From contig NZ_JACHEH010000002.1 of NCBI RefSeq assembly GCF_014201415.1, positions 1 through 64,000 of the forward strand: DNA of 64,000 nucleotides, in the 5' to 3' direction. The translations under genes were made by a program, and so were the position numbers. Shown piece after piece: positions 9,182 through 16,076 of this stretch; position 1 is the first letter of the stretch, and the number at the start of each line of letters is the position of its first letter. The notes beneath the pieces are model-generated. The model had not been told where the DNA came from and did no database searches. It saw only the letters and a list, made by a program, of their open reading frames with translations. Source of the stretch: Chelatococcus composti. Lineage in GTDB: Bacteria > Pseudomonadota > Alphaproteobacteria > Rhizobiales > Beijerinckiaceae.

Positions 9182-10400
9182 CGCTGCCCGCCTCGTCCTC
9201 ATCGCCCCCCTTGCGTGCGAGCGCTAGCCGCTGGCTTTCCTTGACGATGGCGACGAGCTTCTCCTGCGGGGTCAGTCGAAGCGGTTCGGGTGAGAGGGAG
9301 AAGCCGGCGTCAAGCGCAGCATCATAGGCTGCCTGGTAGAGCGCCCGCGCCTGCGGGCGATCGATCTCGACCGCCTCGGTCGATCCATCGGGGCGGACGA
9401 ACTCGAGCGGCGCCTTCCCGTCACAGACGAGATCGCACCGGGATCGCAGCGCATAGCCCCGCGCGTCCTGCTCCGTGAGCGCGACAAGGCCCAGCGCCGC
9501 GACGAGGGCACGACCAGCCGCGTCCCTCACCCCGCCGCCAAAACGCAAGCGGCGCAGTGCCGCGAAGCTCAGCACGAAGCTGTGCTCGAGATAGTCGCAC
9601 GTGATGCCGAGCGGCTGGACCGAGGGGGGGATGTTCCCGTGATTGATCGCGGAAGGCTTGACCTCCTTGGCGTTCTTGCCGGCCGCTTCCTTCGTCGTGC
9701 TCCAGTCGTCTGCGCCCCTGAAGACCTTGACGTTCCTGAGCACCCCGAGCGGATCGATGCGGCTGCGGGTGCGCCGCCCCGACGTTTGGACGTCGATCTC
9801 GCCGGTCCGCGGGTTCACGACCACATCCTCGACCGGAACATTGACCGCCACGATCTCGGAAACGAGGCTGCGGGCAAACTTGGCGCCAAGCCCACCGCCC
9901 TGCCCGGTCGAATGCCAAGCGCCGAACAGCAGCGCGGTCGGGGAGATCTCCAGGAGCGCGGACGCGTCCTCGGCCTTTGCTTTCGCGAGCCGCTGGCCGA
10001 CGTCGCTGTCCATGAACCCCTTGCCGTCGTAGAGGCTGTCGCGAAGGATAGCGTCATAGACGCGATGAGGCGCATCAAGCGAGGTGATCCGGCTGATGCC
10101 CTCGAGTCCTGCCTCGGTGAAATCAACCTCCACATGTGGGATGGGCACGCCATCGGCAATGGCAGCGAGAAGACTTTCTTCCAGCCGATTGGCCTGCGAC
10201 TGCACGCTGTCGACGAGGACGCACCACACGTCCTCCCCGTTCACGCGGCGCTTCTCATAGACATGCCGAGGCTGCGAGTCTCGACCGGGATAGGTGGGCG
10301 GGAAGATCTTGTCGCCCTTGCCGCCGACCGGCTGAAGAATCTGGCGGCGACGCAGCGCAGCCCCCTCCTCCACCATGCCGTTCAGTTGCCTGATATCCAT
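9159..10400 (-). CDS. csb1: Csb1, Cas7 backbone subunit (GSU0053 family)
   Basis: This 413-residue protein is the predicted Cas7 backbone that coats the crRNA spacer. Family marks include PPTYPG and YEKRRVNGEDVWCVLVDSVQSQANRLE in the N-terminal third, DAPHRVYDAILRDS in the middle, and the glycine-rich loop LLFGAWHSTGQGGGLGAKF (about 170-190). LRRLRFGG lies in the C-terminal half. It is the first gene of the leftward operon csb1-csb2-cas3-csb3-cas4/1-cas2. Debris of insertion sequences begins about 330 bp upstream of its start, so the operon promoter must lie in that gap. Confidence 0.94.
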   Translation of the reverse strand: MDIRQLNGMVEEGAALRRRQILQPVGGKGDKIFPPTYPGRDSQPRHVYEKRRVNGEDVWCVLVDSVQSQANRLEESLLAAIADGVPIPHVEVDFTEAGLEGISRITSLDAPHRVYDAILRDSLYDGKGFMDSDVGQRLAKAKAEDASALLEISPTALLFGAWHSTGQGGGLGAKFARSLVSEIVAVNVPVEDVVVNPRTGEIDVQTSGRRTRSRIDPLGVLRNVKVFRGADDWSTTKEAAGKNAKEVKPSAINHGNIPPSVQPLGITCDYLEHSFVLSFAALRRLRFGGGVRDAAGRALVAALGLVALTEQDARGYALRSRCDLVCDGKAPLEFVRPDGSTEAVEIDRPQARALYQAAYDAALDAGFSLSPEPLRLTPQEKLVAIVKESQRLALARKGGDEDEAGSDDVGSRD

Positions 10401-10734
10401 GCAGGCGCCCCCTCATTACTCGTTATGGTTGCATCGTGCGCAATACTTGCGAGGTTGTCAAACCTGTTAGAAAGCGTTGGGGCGCTTCCCTTGCGTGCAT
10501 GCTCATGACAGGTTCTGGATGGGGATGCCAGACTATCGGGGCCCGGCGGCCAAGATCCCCGACAAGACAAGACGCTATTCATCCTGACGTTACCTCCCAG
10601 ATTTCCCGTCGATTGCTTTGGCGCACTGGCAGGTGAAGCAGCGGGCACTTGCGGGGAAATGTTGACACAGCGCAGCGCGAGCGACCGTCGCGGAGCGAAG
10701 GTTCTGGCGAGCTCGCCGGCGACGATCAGTCGAT
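10401..10734. other. Intergenic region upstream of the cas operon
   Basis: No convincing ORF is present on either strand. The region should hold the promoter of the csb1-led operon on the minus strand. I searched it for a partial copy of the CRISPR repeat, as found in CreA-type cas-regulating RNAs, and saw none. Confidence 0.4.
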
Positions 10735-10930
10735 CTGGATATGCGGCCGGGCCTGCGCCAGCGAAGTGAACTGCGTCTCGTTCAGGCGTTCATCGCGCAG
10801 ACGGCCGTTGTCGATGAGTGCCATCCGAGTCGGTTCTGATGGGCCTGGGATGGCGTCTGATGTGAACGCGCTGCCGGTGTCGCTGACGATGATCTTCGGC
10901 CGGTTGCGTAGGGCGATCAGTCACAGCAGG
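10735..10930 (-). pseudogene. IS3-family transposase OrfB remnant
   Basis: Read leftward, this stretch encodes LIALRNRPKIIVSDTGSAFTSDAIPG, then, after a deletion, DNGRLRDERLNETQFTSLAQARPH. Both resemble the rve-type integrase core of IS3 OrfB: the strand preceding the second catalytic Asp and the NGRLRDE segment holding the catalytic Glu. Sequence normally between them is missing, and neither end of the element is recognisable. It is a decayed fragment that cannot act. Confidence 0.65.
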
Positions 10931-10944
10931 GTCGCGCCGTCACT

Positions 10945-11375
10945 CAATAACCCTCAAACGCTGTCGCGGACTTACCCGCCGGTCAGACACAGGGTGACGG
11001 AGGGTTTCCGCGTCGACGAGCGCGTGGATCTTGCTAGTGAGCCCCCACGAAAACGACCCACGCCGCCATCGTCGAGAGCCCTTTTCCCGGGGCCCCGTGC
11101 TGGTGAACAGAGACACAGGTTGCATCGATCATGATGATGTCGCCATCCTAGACTTTGGAGATTTCCTCCGGCAGTCGATCCCGCACGCCCGCCTTGTGCC
11201 AGCGAAAGAAGCGGCTGTAGCAGGTGGTCGGCGGGCCGTAACGCTCGGGGATTTTCGCCCACGGCGAACCCGTCCGGAAGCGCCGGAGATGCCGTTGAGA
11301 ACCCGACAGTCATCAACACAGGGGCACACCGCGAGGCTTGTTCGGAAGCAGGGGGTGATCATCGACCATTCGTGA
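10945..11375 (-). pseudogene. IS5-family transposase remnant, frameshifted
   Basis: Fragments of an IS5-type transposase are spread over several leftward frames: VDDCRVLNGISG near the N-terminus, then in other frames PERYGPPTTCYSRFFRWHKAG and DGDIIMIDATCVSVHQHGA (with the catalytic Asp), then LTSKIHALVDAETLRHPVSD. Two or more frameshifts and in-frame stops separate them. The C-terminal half is missing and the fragment abuts the IS3 remnant. This is a dead insertion sequence. Confidence 0.65.
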
Positions 11376-11439
11376 TCCGTGACTCGTATCGCCGCCGCGC
11401 CATCAATAGCCTTTCCGTCTCTGAGGGGATCGTTGAATC

Positions 11440-11769
11440 TCGGCTCGCAACGAACGTCGTCTGCTGCGCTTCCAGAAGCAGATGGCCGGCTACAAGCTGC
11501 TCATCATCGACGAGTTGGGCTTTGTGCCGCTGTCAAAGACCGGAGCGGAGCTGCTGTTCGAACTGGTCTCCCAGCGTTACGAACGCGGATCGACGCTGAT
11601 CACCAGCAATCTGCCCTTCGACGAATGGACCGAAACCTTCGGGTCCGAGCGCCTCACAGGCGCGCTCCTTGACCGCCTGACCCACCACGTCAGCATCCTC
11701 GAGATGAATGGCGACAGCTATCGCCTCGCGCAAAGCAGGGCCCGAAAAGCCGCCGACACCACCCCATAA
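11440..11769 (+). pseudogene. IstB ATPase C-terminal fragment (IS21 family)
   Basis: The reading frame encodes ARNERRLLRFQKQMAGYKLL, then IIDELGFVPLSKTGAELLFE (Walker B region), SQRYERGSTLITSNLPFDEW, FGSERLTGALLDRLTHH and EMNGDSYRLAQS, a textbook IstB C-terminal half. The N-terminal domain with Walker A and the partner transposase istA are absent upstream, where IS5 debris lies. IstB is the AAA+ helper that assembles the IS21 transpososome. The element is truncated on its left but keeps its right end. Confidence 0.88.
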
Positions 11770-11892
11770 GAACGCCGACGCCGCATTCGGGAAACTCTGG
11801 TCGGGCTACGCCCTCCCGACGTTCCCCGAATGCGCCGCCAAGTGGCCTACTTTTGCGCCGCCCAATGGCCTGGTTTTGCTCCGCCGTTGACA
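11770..11892 (+). mobile_element. Right end of a truncated IS21-family element
   Basis: Downstream of istB, two related short repeats (GTGGCCTACTTTTGCGCCGCC and ATGGCCTGGTTTTGCTCCGCCG) lead to a terminal TTGACA at 11887-11892. IS21 ends begin TGTCAA and carry such multiple terminal repeats. The end falls 7 bp before the ATG of the csx17 fragment and has displaced whatever promoter and ribosome site csx17 had. Confidence 0.75.
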
Positions 11893-11899
11893 GTGCGCA

Positions 11900-12645
11900 A
11901 TGGTTAATGAAGTTCGGCTTCCCACGATTGCCCTGCCCGGCCTGTCGGCGGACAGCCTCGGCAACTACCTCGCGTCGCTCGGCTTGTTGCGTGTACTGTC
12001 TCGCCGGTGGCCGAGCGTGCGGATCGCGTGGCGGGATGAAGTACTCCACGTCGTCGGTGGGCCGCCGACTTTCGATGTTCTGCTGGACGAGCTCGTCCGG
12101 GTCGCAAGCGAGCGCGAGTGGACTCAATACGACAAGGCGTGGTCTGACGCGCAGAAGAGGGGCACGAAGACCAAATCAGGTGTACCGCTCGCGCTCTGGC
12201 AAGCAGAGGCCCGGGAGGATCTGCTGCCGCTCTTTGCCGCCCACGCAGTACCCCACGCTCGCGTGAGTTTCAATCCGCTCCTCGGCAGTGGCGGCAACGC
12301 GGGGCGCCGCGACTTCGCGGCAGGCTGGCGGAAAGCAGTCGACGCACTGGCGACTGCGCCAAAGCCGGCGAAGGCAGGTGGGAAAAGAAAAGCGGAAAGT
12401 GCAGCGCCATCGGATGAAAGACGGAACGCACTCCTTGCCTTGCTCCTCGGACACCCGGTCACATGGATGGTCGAGAAGCTTGCCGCTGGCTCCTGGTTCA
12501 GTGGGGCAACGAAGCTCTACAACAGCGGTCAATCGCCTGCACGTGAAGGACAAATCTCTCCGTGGGCCATGGTTCTTGCCTGCGAAGGGCTGTCCTTCCT
12601 CGCGGGGGGGGGCGTCTAGACGCCTCGGGGCTCGATCCGCGCGCG
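11900..12645 (+). pseudogene. csx17: csx17 (Cas8-type subunit of type I-G) N-terminal fragment, frameshifted
   Basis: The frame opens with PTIALPGLSADSLGNYLASL, then GLLRVLSRRW, and contains [20 protein letters not shown] (about 115-135) and [20 protein letters not shown] (about 217-236), all marks of Csx17, the alternative Cas8 of type I-G. The frame stops at 12619 just after a run of nine G (12604-12612). With eight G it would continue [14 protein letters not shown], which fits Csx17. Homology ends at about 12640, where antisense cobQ begins. There is no ribosome site: the IS21 end lies 7 bp upstream. The usual protein is far longer, so this is inactive. Confidence 0.8.
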
Positions 12646-12943
12646 CCGTCGCGGTCCCGACGACGCGGCCCTGCACCACCACCTGCGCGCCGATCTCGCT
12701 CTGGGGCTTGAGCAGCACCGGGTTCATATGGACGCTGGGCGCGACACCGGCGGCCCGCGCCTGGAGCGCCTGGGCGCGGCCGATCTCGCCGCCATCGGCC
12801 GTCACGGCGGCATTGTTCGACATGTTCTGCGGCTTGAAGGGCCTCACCCTCAAACCCTTGCGCGCATAGACCCGGCACAGGCCCGCCACCAGGAGCGGCT
12901 TGCCGACATTCGAGCCGGTGCCCTGCACCATGAGCGCGCGCAT
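12641..12943 (-). pseudogene. cobQ: cobQ (cobyric acid synthase) N-terminal stub, truncated
   Basis: About 100 N-terminal residues of CobQ are present: [50 protein letters not shown] and [20 protein letters not shown]. CobQ normally has about 480 residues and amidates four side chains of adenosylcobyrinic acid a,c-diamide with glutamine. Here homology stops at about 12641, at the junction with csx17. The glutaminase domain is absent. The P-loop also reads GKP where Ser or Thr usually follows the Lys. Its ATG directly follows the cobO stop, so they were one operon. Cobyric acid synthesis needs another cobQ copy elsewhere. Confidence 0.9.
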
Positions 12944-13549
12944 CTAGAACTCCACGCCTTCCTGCGCCTTCACCCCGGCGGCGAAATGATGCTTCACCAG
13001 GGTCATCTCGGTCACGAGATCGGCGGCCTCGATCAGTTCCGGCTTGGCGTTGCGGCCGGTGACCACCACGTGGAGATCGGGTCGGCGCCGCTTCAGGGTC
13101 TCGACCACCTCGGCCAGGTCCAGGTACTCGTAACGCAGCGCGATGTTGAGCTCGTCGAGCACCAGGAGGCGGATGTCCTCGCGGGCCATCAGCTCCTTCG
13201 CCTTGGCCCAGGCGCGCTCCGCCGCCGCCACGTCGCGGGAGCGGTCCTGCGTCTCCCACGTGAAGCCTTCGCCCATGGTGTGCCACTCGATCTGATCGGC
13301 GAAGCGGTCGAAGGCCATTCGCTCGCCGGTTTCCCAGGCGCCCTTGATGAACTGCACCACGCCGACATGGAACCCGCGGCCGAGCGCCCGCAGCATGAGC
13401 CCGAAGGCCGCCGTCGACTTGCCCTTGCCGGGGCCCGTATGGACGATGAGGAGCCCCTTCTCGATGGTCTTCGAGGCGACCTCCCGGTCCTGCACTTCCT
13501 TGCGCTTGATCATCTTGGCGCGGTGGCGCGCCTCTTCGTCCGGGGTCAT
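12944..13549 (-). CDS. cobO: Cob(I)yrinic acid a,c-diamide adenosyltransferase CobO
   Basis: This 201-residue protein attaches the adenosyl group of ATP to cob(I)yrinic acid a,c-diamide. The P-loop VHTGPGKGKSTAAFG lies at about residues 36-50. Other CobO marks are VQFIKGAWETGER, LLVLDELNIALRYEYL (about 125-140) and VVVTGRNAKPELIEAADLVTEM split near the C-terminus. The length is normal. I chose the ATG at 13549 because it gives the conserved MTPDEEARH start. The gene is divergent from hupE, with the riboswitch between them on the other strand, and its stop abuts the cobQ start. Confidence 0.96.
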   Translation of the reverse strand: MTPDEEARHRAKMIKRKEVQDREVASKTIEKGLLIVHTGPGKGKSTAAFGLMLRALGRGFHVGVVQFIKGAWETGERMAFDRFADQIEWHTMGEGFTWETQDRSRDVAAAERAWAKAKELMAREDIRLLVLDELNIALRYEYLDLAEVVETLKRRRPDLHVVVTGRNAKPELIEAADLVTEMTLVKHHFAAGVKAQEGVEF

Positions 13550-13659
13550 GGCATCCTGCTTCCTGTGGAGGGGTCGCACCATGAACACCCCCGGTCCGGA
13601 TTTCAAGGCTGGACGATTTCGACGCTCAGGCTTGAAAGATGCCCCTGCCCCCGGTAAGC

Positions 13660-13828
13660 ATGGTAACGACGGTGCCCCGGCGACGGGGTGAAAAGGGAAT
13701 GCGGTGAGACACCGCAGCTGCCCCCGCAACTGTAAGCGGCGAGCCTTCGCTCCATAGGCCACTGGGCTCTGAAATGCCCGGGAAGGCGGCGAAAAGCATC
13801 GACCCGCGAGCCAGGAGACCTGCCGTCA
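13660..13828 (+). promoter_or_regulatory. Cobalamin (AdoCbl) riboswitch
   Basis: The plus strand shows the class features in order: GGTGCC near 13669, GGTGAAAAGGGAA near 13684, CACCGCAGCTGCCCCCGC (core), AACTGTAAGCGG, CACTGG, CCGGGAAGGCGG, and the B12 box GAGCCAGGAGACCTGCCG ending at about 13825. It lies 130 bp upstream of hupE. Binding of adenosylcobalamin should lower expression of the hupE-DUF1636-cobW-cobN-cob operon. It is antisense to the cobO upstream region and should not control cobO. Confidence 0.96.
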
Positions 13829-13959
13829 GCCTTTGCTTCTATCGGGTCTGTCGGACGGGGTGTGCCGATGGTGACCGTAGTCGAATGACCTCCCGTCGTT
13901 CGGTTCCGTCCGTGGAAGCGCAACAGGCCCCCAACACGAGTCTCCCGACGGAGAGAACG

Positions 13960-14595
13960 ATGACTGCACCGATTCTGCCCAAGACCCGCCTCCTTGCCCT
14001 GACGCTTGCCGGCGTTGTCGCCGCGACGCCCGCCCTGGCCCATCACGCCATGGACGGCCAGACGCCTTCCACCCTCGTTCAGGGCCTGCTCTCGGGCCTC
14101 GGCCATCCGGTCATCGGCCTCGATCACCTCGCCGCCCTCGTCGGCGTCGGCCTCGTCTCCGCGCGCTTCGCCCGCGGCCTCACGCTCCCCGCCTTCTGGG
14201 TCGTGGCCATGGCAGCCGGCGTCGGCCTGCACCTTGCAAGCGCCGATCTGCCCCGTGCCGAACTGCTCGTGGCGCTGAGCGTCGTCGTCATCGGCATCGC
14301 AGCCACCATGCGTACCACCCTGCCCTACGCCCTGATCGCGGCCCTCTTCGCCGCCGGCGGCGCCGTGCACGGCTATACCCTGGGAGAATCGATCATCGGC
14401 GCGGAAACCACGCCGCTTGCCGCCTATCTCGTCGGCCTCGTCGTCGTTCAGACGGCCCTGACGACGGGCATCGCCTTCGTCGCCCGCTCTCTCGCGAAAG
14501 GTTCGCTGGCCGCTCCCTCGCTGCAGGTCCGCCTCGCGGGTCTCGCGGTCCTGGTGACGGGCGTCGCGACCCTGGCCCTGCCCGCCTTCGCCTGA
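13960..14595 (+). CDS. hupE: HupE/UreJ family cobalt (or nickel) permease
   Basis: This 211-residue membrane protein has a signal-like N-terminus followed by about six hydrophobic segments. The motif GHPVIGLDHLAALVGVG (about 46-62) with its His and Asp is the metal-binding signature of HupE/UreJ permeases, and HHAM after the signal region adds histidines. A B12 riboswitch directly upstream and cobW and cobN downstream point to cobalt import for corrin synthesis rather than nickel. The ATG at 13960 follows GGAGAG by a few bases. Confidence 0.9.
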   Translation: MTAPILPKTRLLALTLAGVVAATPALAHHAMDGQTPSTLVQGLLSGLGHPVIGLDHLAALVGVGLVSARFARGLTLPAFWVVAMAAGVGLHLASADLPRAELLVALSVVVIGIAATMRTTLPYALIAALFAAGGAVHGYTLGESIIGAETTPLAAYLVGLVVVQTALTTGIAFVARSLAKGSLAAPSLQVRLAGLAVLVTGVATLALPAFA

Positions 14596-14614
14596 GCGGA
14601 TCGGCCCAAGAGCG

Positions 14615-15010
14615 ATGACCTCAACCCATGAGGAGATCTGCCTGCATGTCTGCGTCACCTGCCGCCAGGCGGGTGGCCCGGACGACAAGGCGCTCCGGCC
14701 CGGTGCGATCCTCCACCGGGCCCTGACGGAGGCGCTTCAGCATCCCGACGCGCCGAAGGTGCGGTTGGAGGCGGTCGAGTGCCTGTCCGTCTGCAAGCGG
14801 CCCTGCACCATCGCGGTCTCCGGTCGCGGGCGCTGGACCTATATCTATGGCGACCTGAATGCCGAGACCTCGGTCGAGACCATCCTCGACGGGTTGCGCC
14901 GCTATGCGGCGACGTCCGACGGCCTCGTGCCCTGGCGCGAGCGGCCTGAGGCCTTCCGCAAAGGCGTGGTCGCCCGCATTCCCCCTTTCAAGGCAAACAG
15001 CGCGGCTTGA
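14615..15010 (+). CDS. DUF1636 family cysteine-containing protein
   Basis: This 131-residue protein has CLHVCVTCRQ at about residues 10-19 and ECLSVCKRPCTIA at about 58-70, the paired cysteine clusters of DUF1636. The arrangement resembles thioredoxin-fold ferredoxin-like proteins and suggests binding of a metal or an Fe-S cluster. The family is often found beside B12-controlled cobalt genes. Here it sits between hupE (19 bp) and cobW (27 bp), downstream of the riboswitch, so a role in cobalt handling is likely. Its biochemical activity is not established. Confidence 0.8.
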   Translation: MTSTHEEICLHVCVTCRQAGGPDDKALRPGAILHRALTEALQHPDAPKVRLEAVECLSVCKRPCTIAVSGRGRWTYIYGDLNAETSVETILDGLRRYAATSDGLVPWRERPEAFRKGVVARIPPFKANSAA

Positions 15011-15037
15011 GGAAAAGCCGCCGAAAGGCAAGCTTTC

Positions 15038-16075
15038 ATGAGCGATCTTCGAAAGATCCCCTGCACGATCATCACCGGTTTCTTGGGAGCCGGCAAAACC
15101 ACTCTGGTGCGCCACCTTTTGGAAAATGCGGGCAGGCGCCGCCTTGCGGTCCTCGTCAACGAGTTCGGCGATCTCGGCTTCGACGGCTCCTTCATCGAGG
15201 GCTGCGGCATTGAAGGCTGCACGCAGGATGACATCGTCGAACTCCCGAACGGTTGCCTGTGCTGCACGGTGGCCGACGATTTCGTCCCGGCCCTGAACAC
15301 GCTCCTCAACCGGCCGAACCCGCCCGAACACATCTTGATCGAAACCTCGGGCCTGGCCCTGCCGAAGCCCCTGGTTCGCGCCTTCAACTGGCCGGACATC
15401 CGCTCCCGCGTGACGGTCGACGGCGTGATCGCCGTGGTCGACGGCCCGGCGGTCGCCTCCGGCGCCTTCGCGGAGGATCCGGAGGCGCTCGAAGCCCAGC
15501 GCGCCGCCGACACCTCCGTCGATCACGAGAACCCGCTGGAGGAGGTGTTCGAGGACCAGCTCCTCTGCGCCGACCTCATCATTCTCAACAAGACCGACCA
15601 GATGCAGGCCGGCGACAAGGGCAAGGTTGTCGCCGAGATCAACGCGCATCTGCCCCGCGCCGTGAAGGTGATCGAAACCGCGCACGGCAAGGTGGACCCG
15701 AAAGTGCTGCTGGGCCTCGGCGCGGCCGCAGAGGCCGATCTCGAATCCCGCCCCTCGCATCACGAGACGGCCGAGGATCACGACCACGACGATTTCGAGA
15801 GCGTCGCCATCCCCGTCGATCCCGTCGCCACGCCGGAGGCGCTCGTCGCCCGCGTCGAGCGCGCGGCGGAGGCGGCCGGCGTGCTGCGCATCAAGGGCTT
15901 CGCGCCCGTTGACGGCAGGCCCATGCGCCTCGTGGTCCAGGGCGTCGGCCAGCGCATCGCTCACCATTTCGACCGGCCGTGGAAGGCCGGCGAGGCGCGG
16001 GACGGACGCATGGTCGTGATCGGCCTGAAAGGCTTCGACGTGAAGGCCGTCGAGGCTGCTTTACGCGCGGGATGA
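15038..16075 (+). CDS. cobW: CobW-type GTPase, cobalt chaperone
   Basis: This 345-residue G3E GTPase has Walker A GFLGAGKTTL (about residues 14-23), the GCLCC metal-binding motif (about 74-78), and NKTD for guanine recognition (about 187-190). A His/Asp-rich loop (HHETAEDHDHDD, about 246-257) separates the GTPase and C-terminal domains and is typical of cobalt chaperones of the COG0523 group. CobW is thought to load Co(II) onto CobN for insertion into hydrogenobyrinic acid a,c-diamide. It is 1 bp upstream of cobN. Confidence 0.93.
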   Translation: MSDLRKIPCTIITGFLGAGKTTLVRHLLENAGRRRLAVLVNEFGDLGFDGSFIEGCGIEGCTQDDIVELPNGCLCCTVADDFVPALNTLLNRPNPPEHILIETSGLALPKPLVRAFNWPDIRSRVTVDGVIAVVDGPAVASGAFAEDPEALEAQRAADTSVDHENPLEEVFEDQLLCADLIILNKTDQMQAGDKGKVVAEINAHLPRAVKVIETAHGKVDPKVLLGLGAAAEADLESRPSHHETAEDHDHDDFESVAIPVDPVATPEALVARVERAAEAAGVLRIKGFAPVDGRPMRLVVQGVGQRIAHHFDRPWKAGEARDGRMVVIGLKGFDVKAVEAALRAG

Positions 16076-16076
16076 C

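Noticed and set aside
10401-10734. Possible CreT-CreA type toxin-guide pair upstream of csb1
   Set aside because: No partial repeat copy and no small toxin-like frame seen there.
13553-13762. N-terminal extension of cobO to 272 residues
   Set aside because: The extension is antisense to the B12 riboswitch and unlike CobO; ATG 13549 fits the family.
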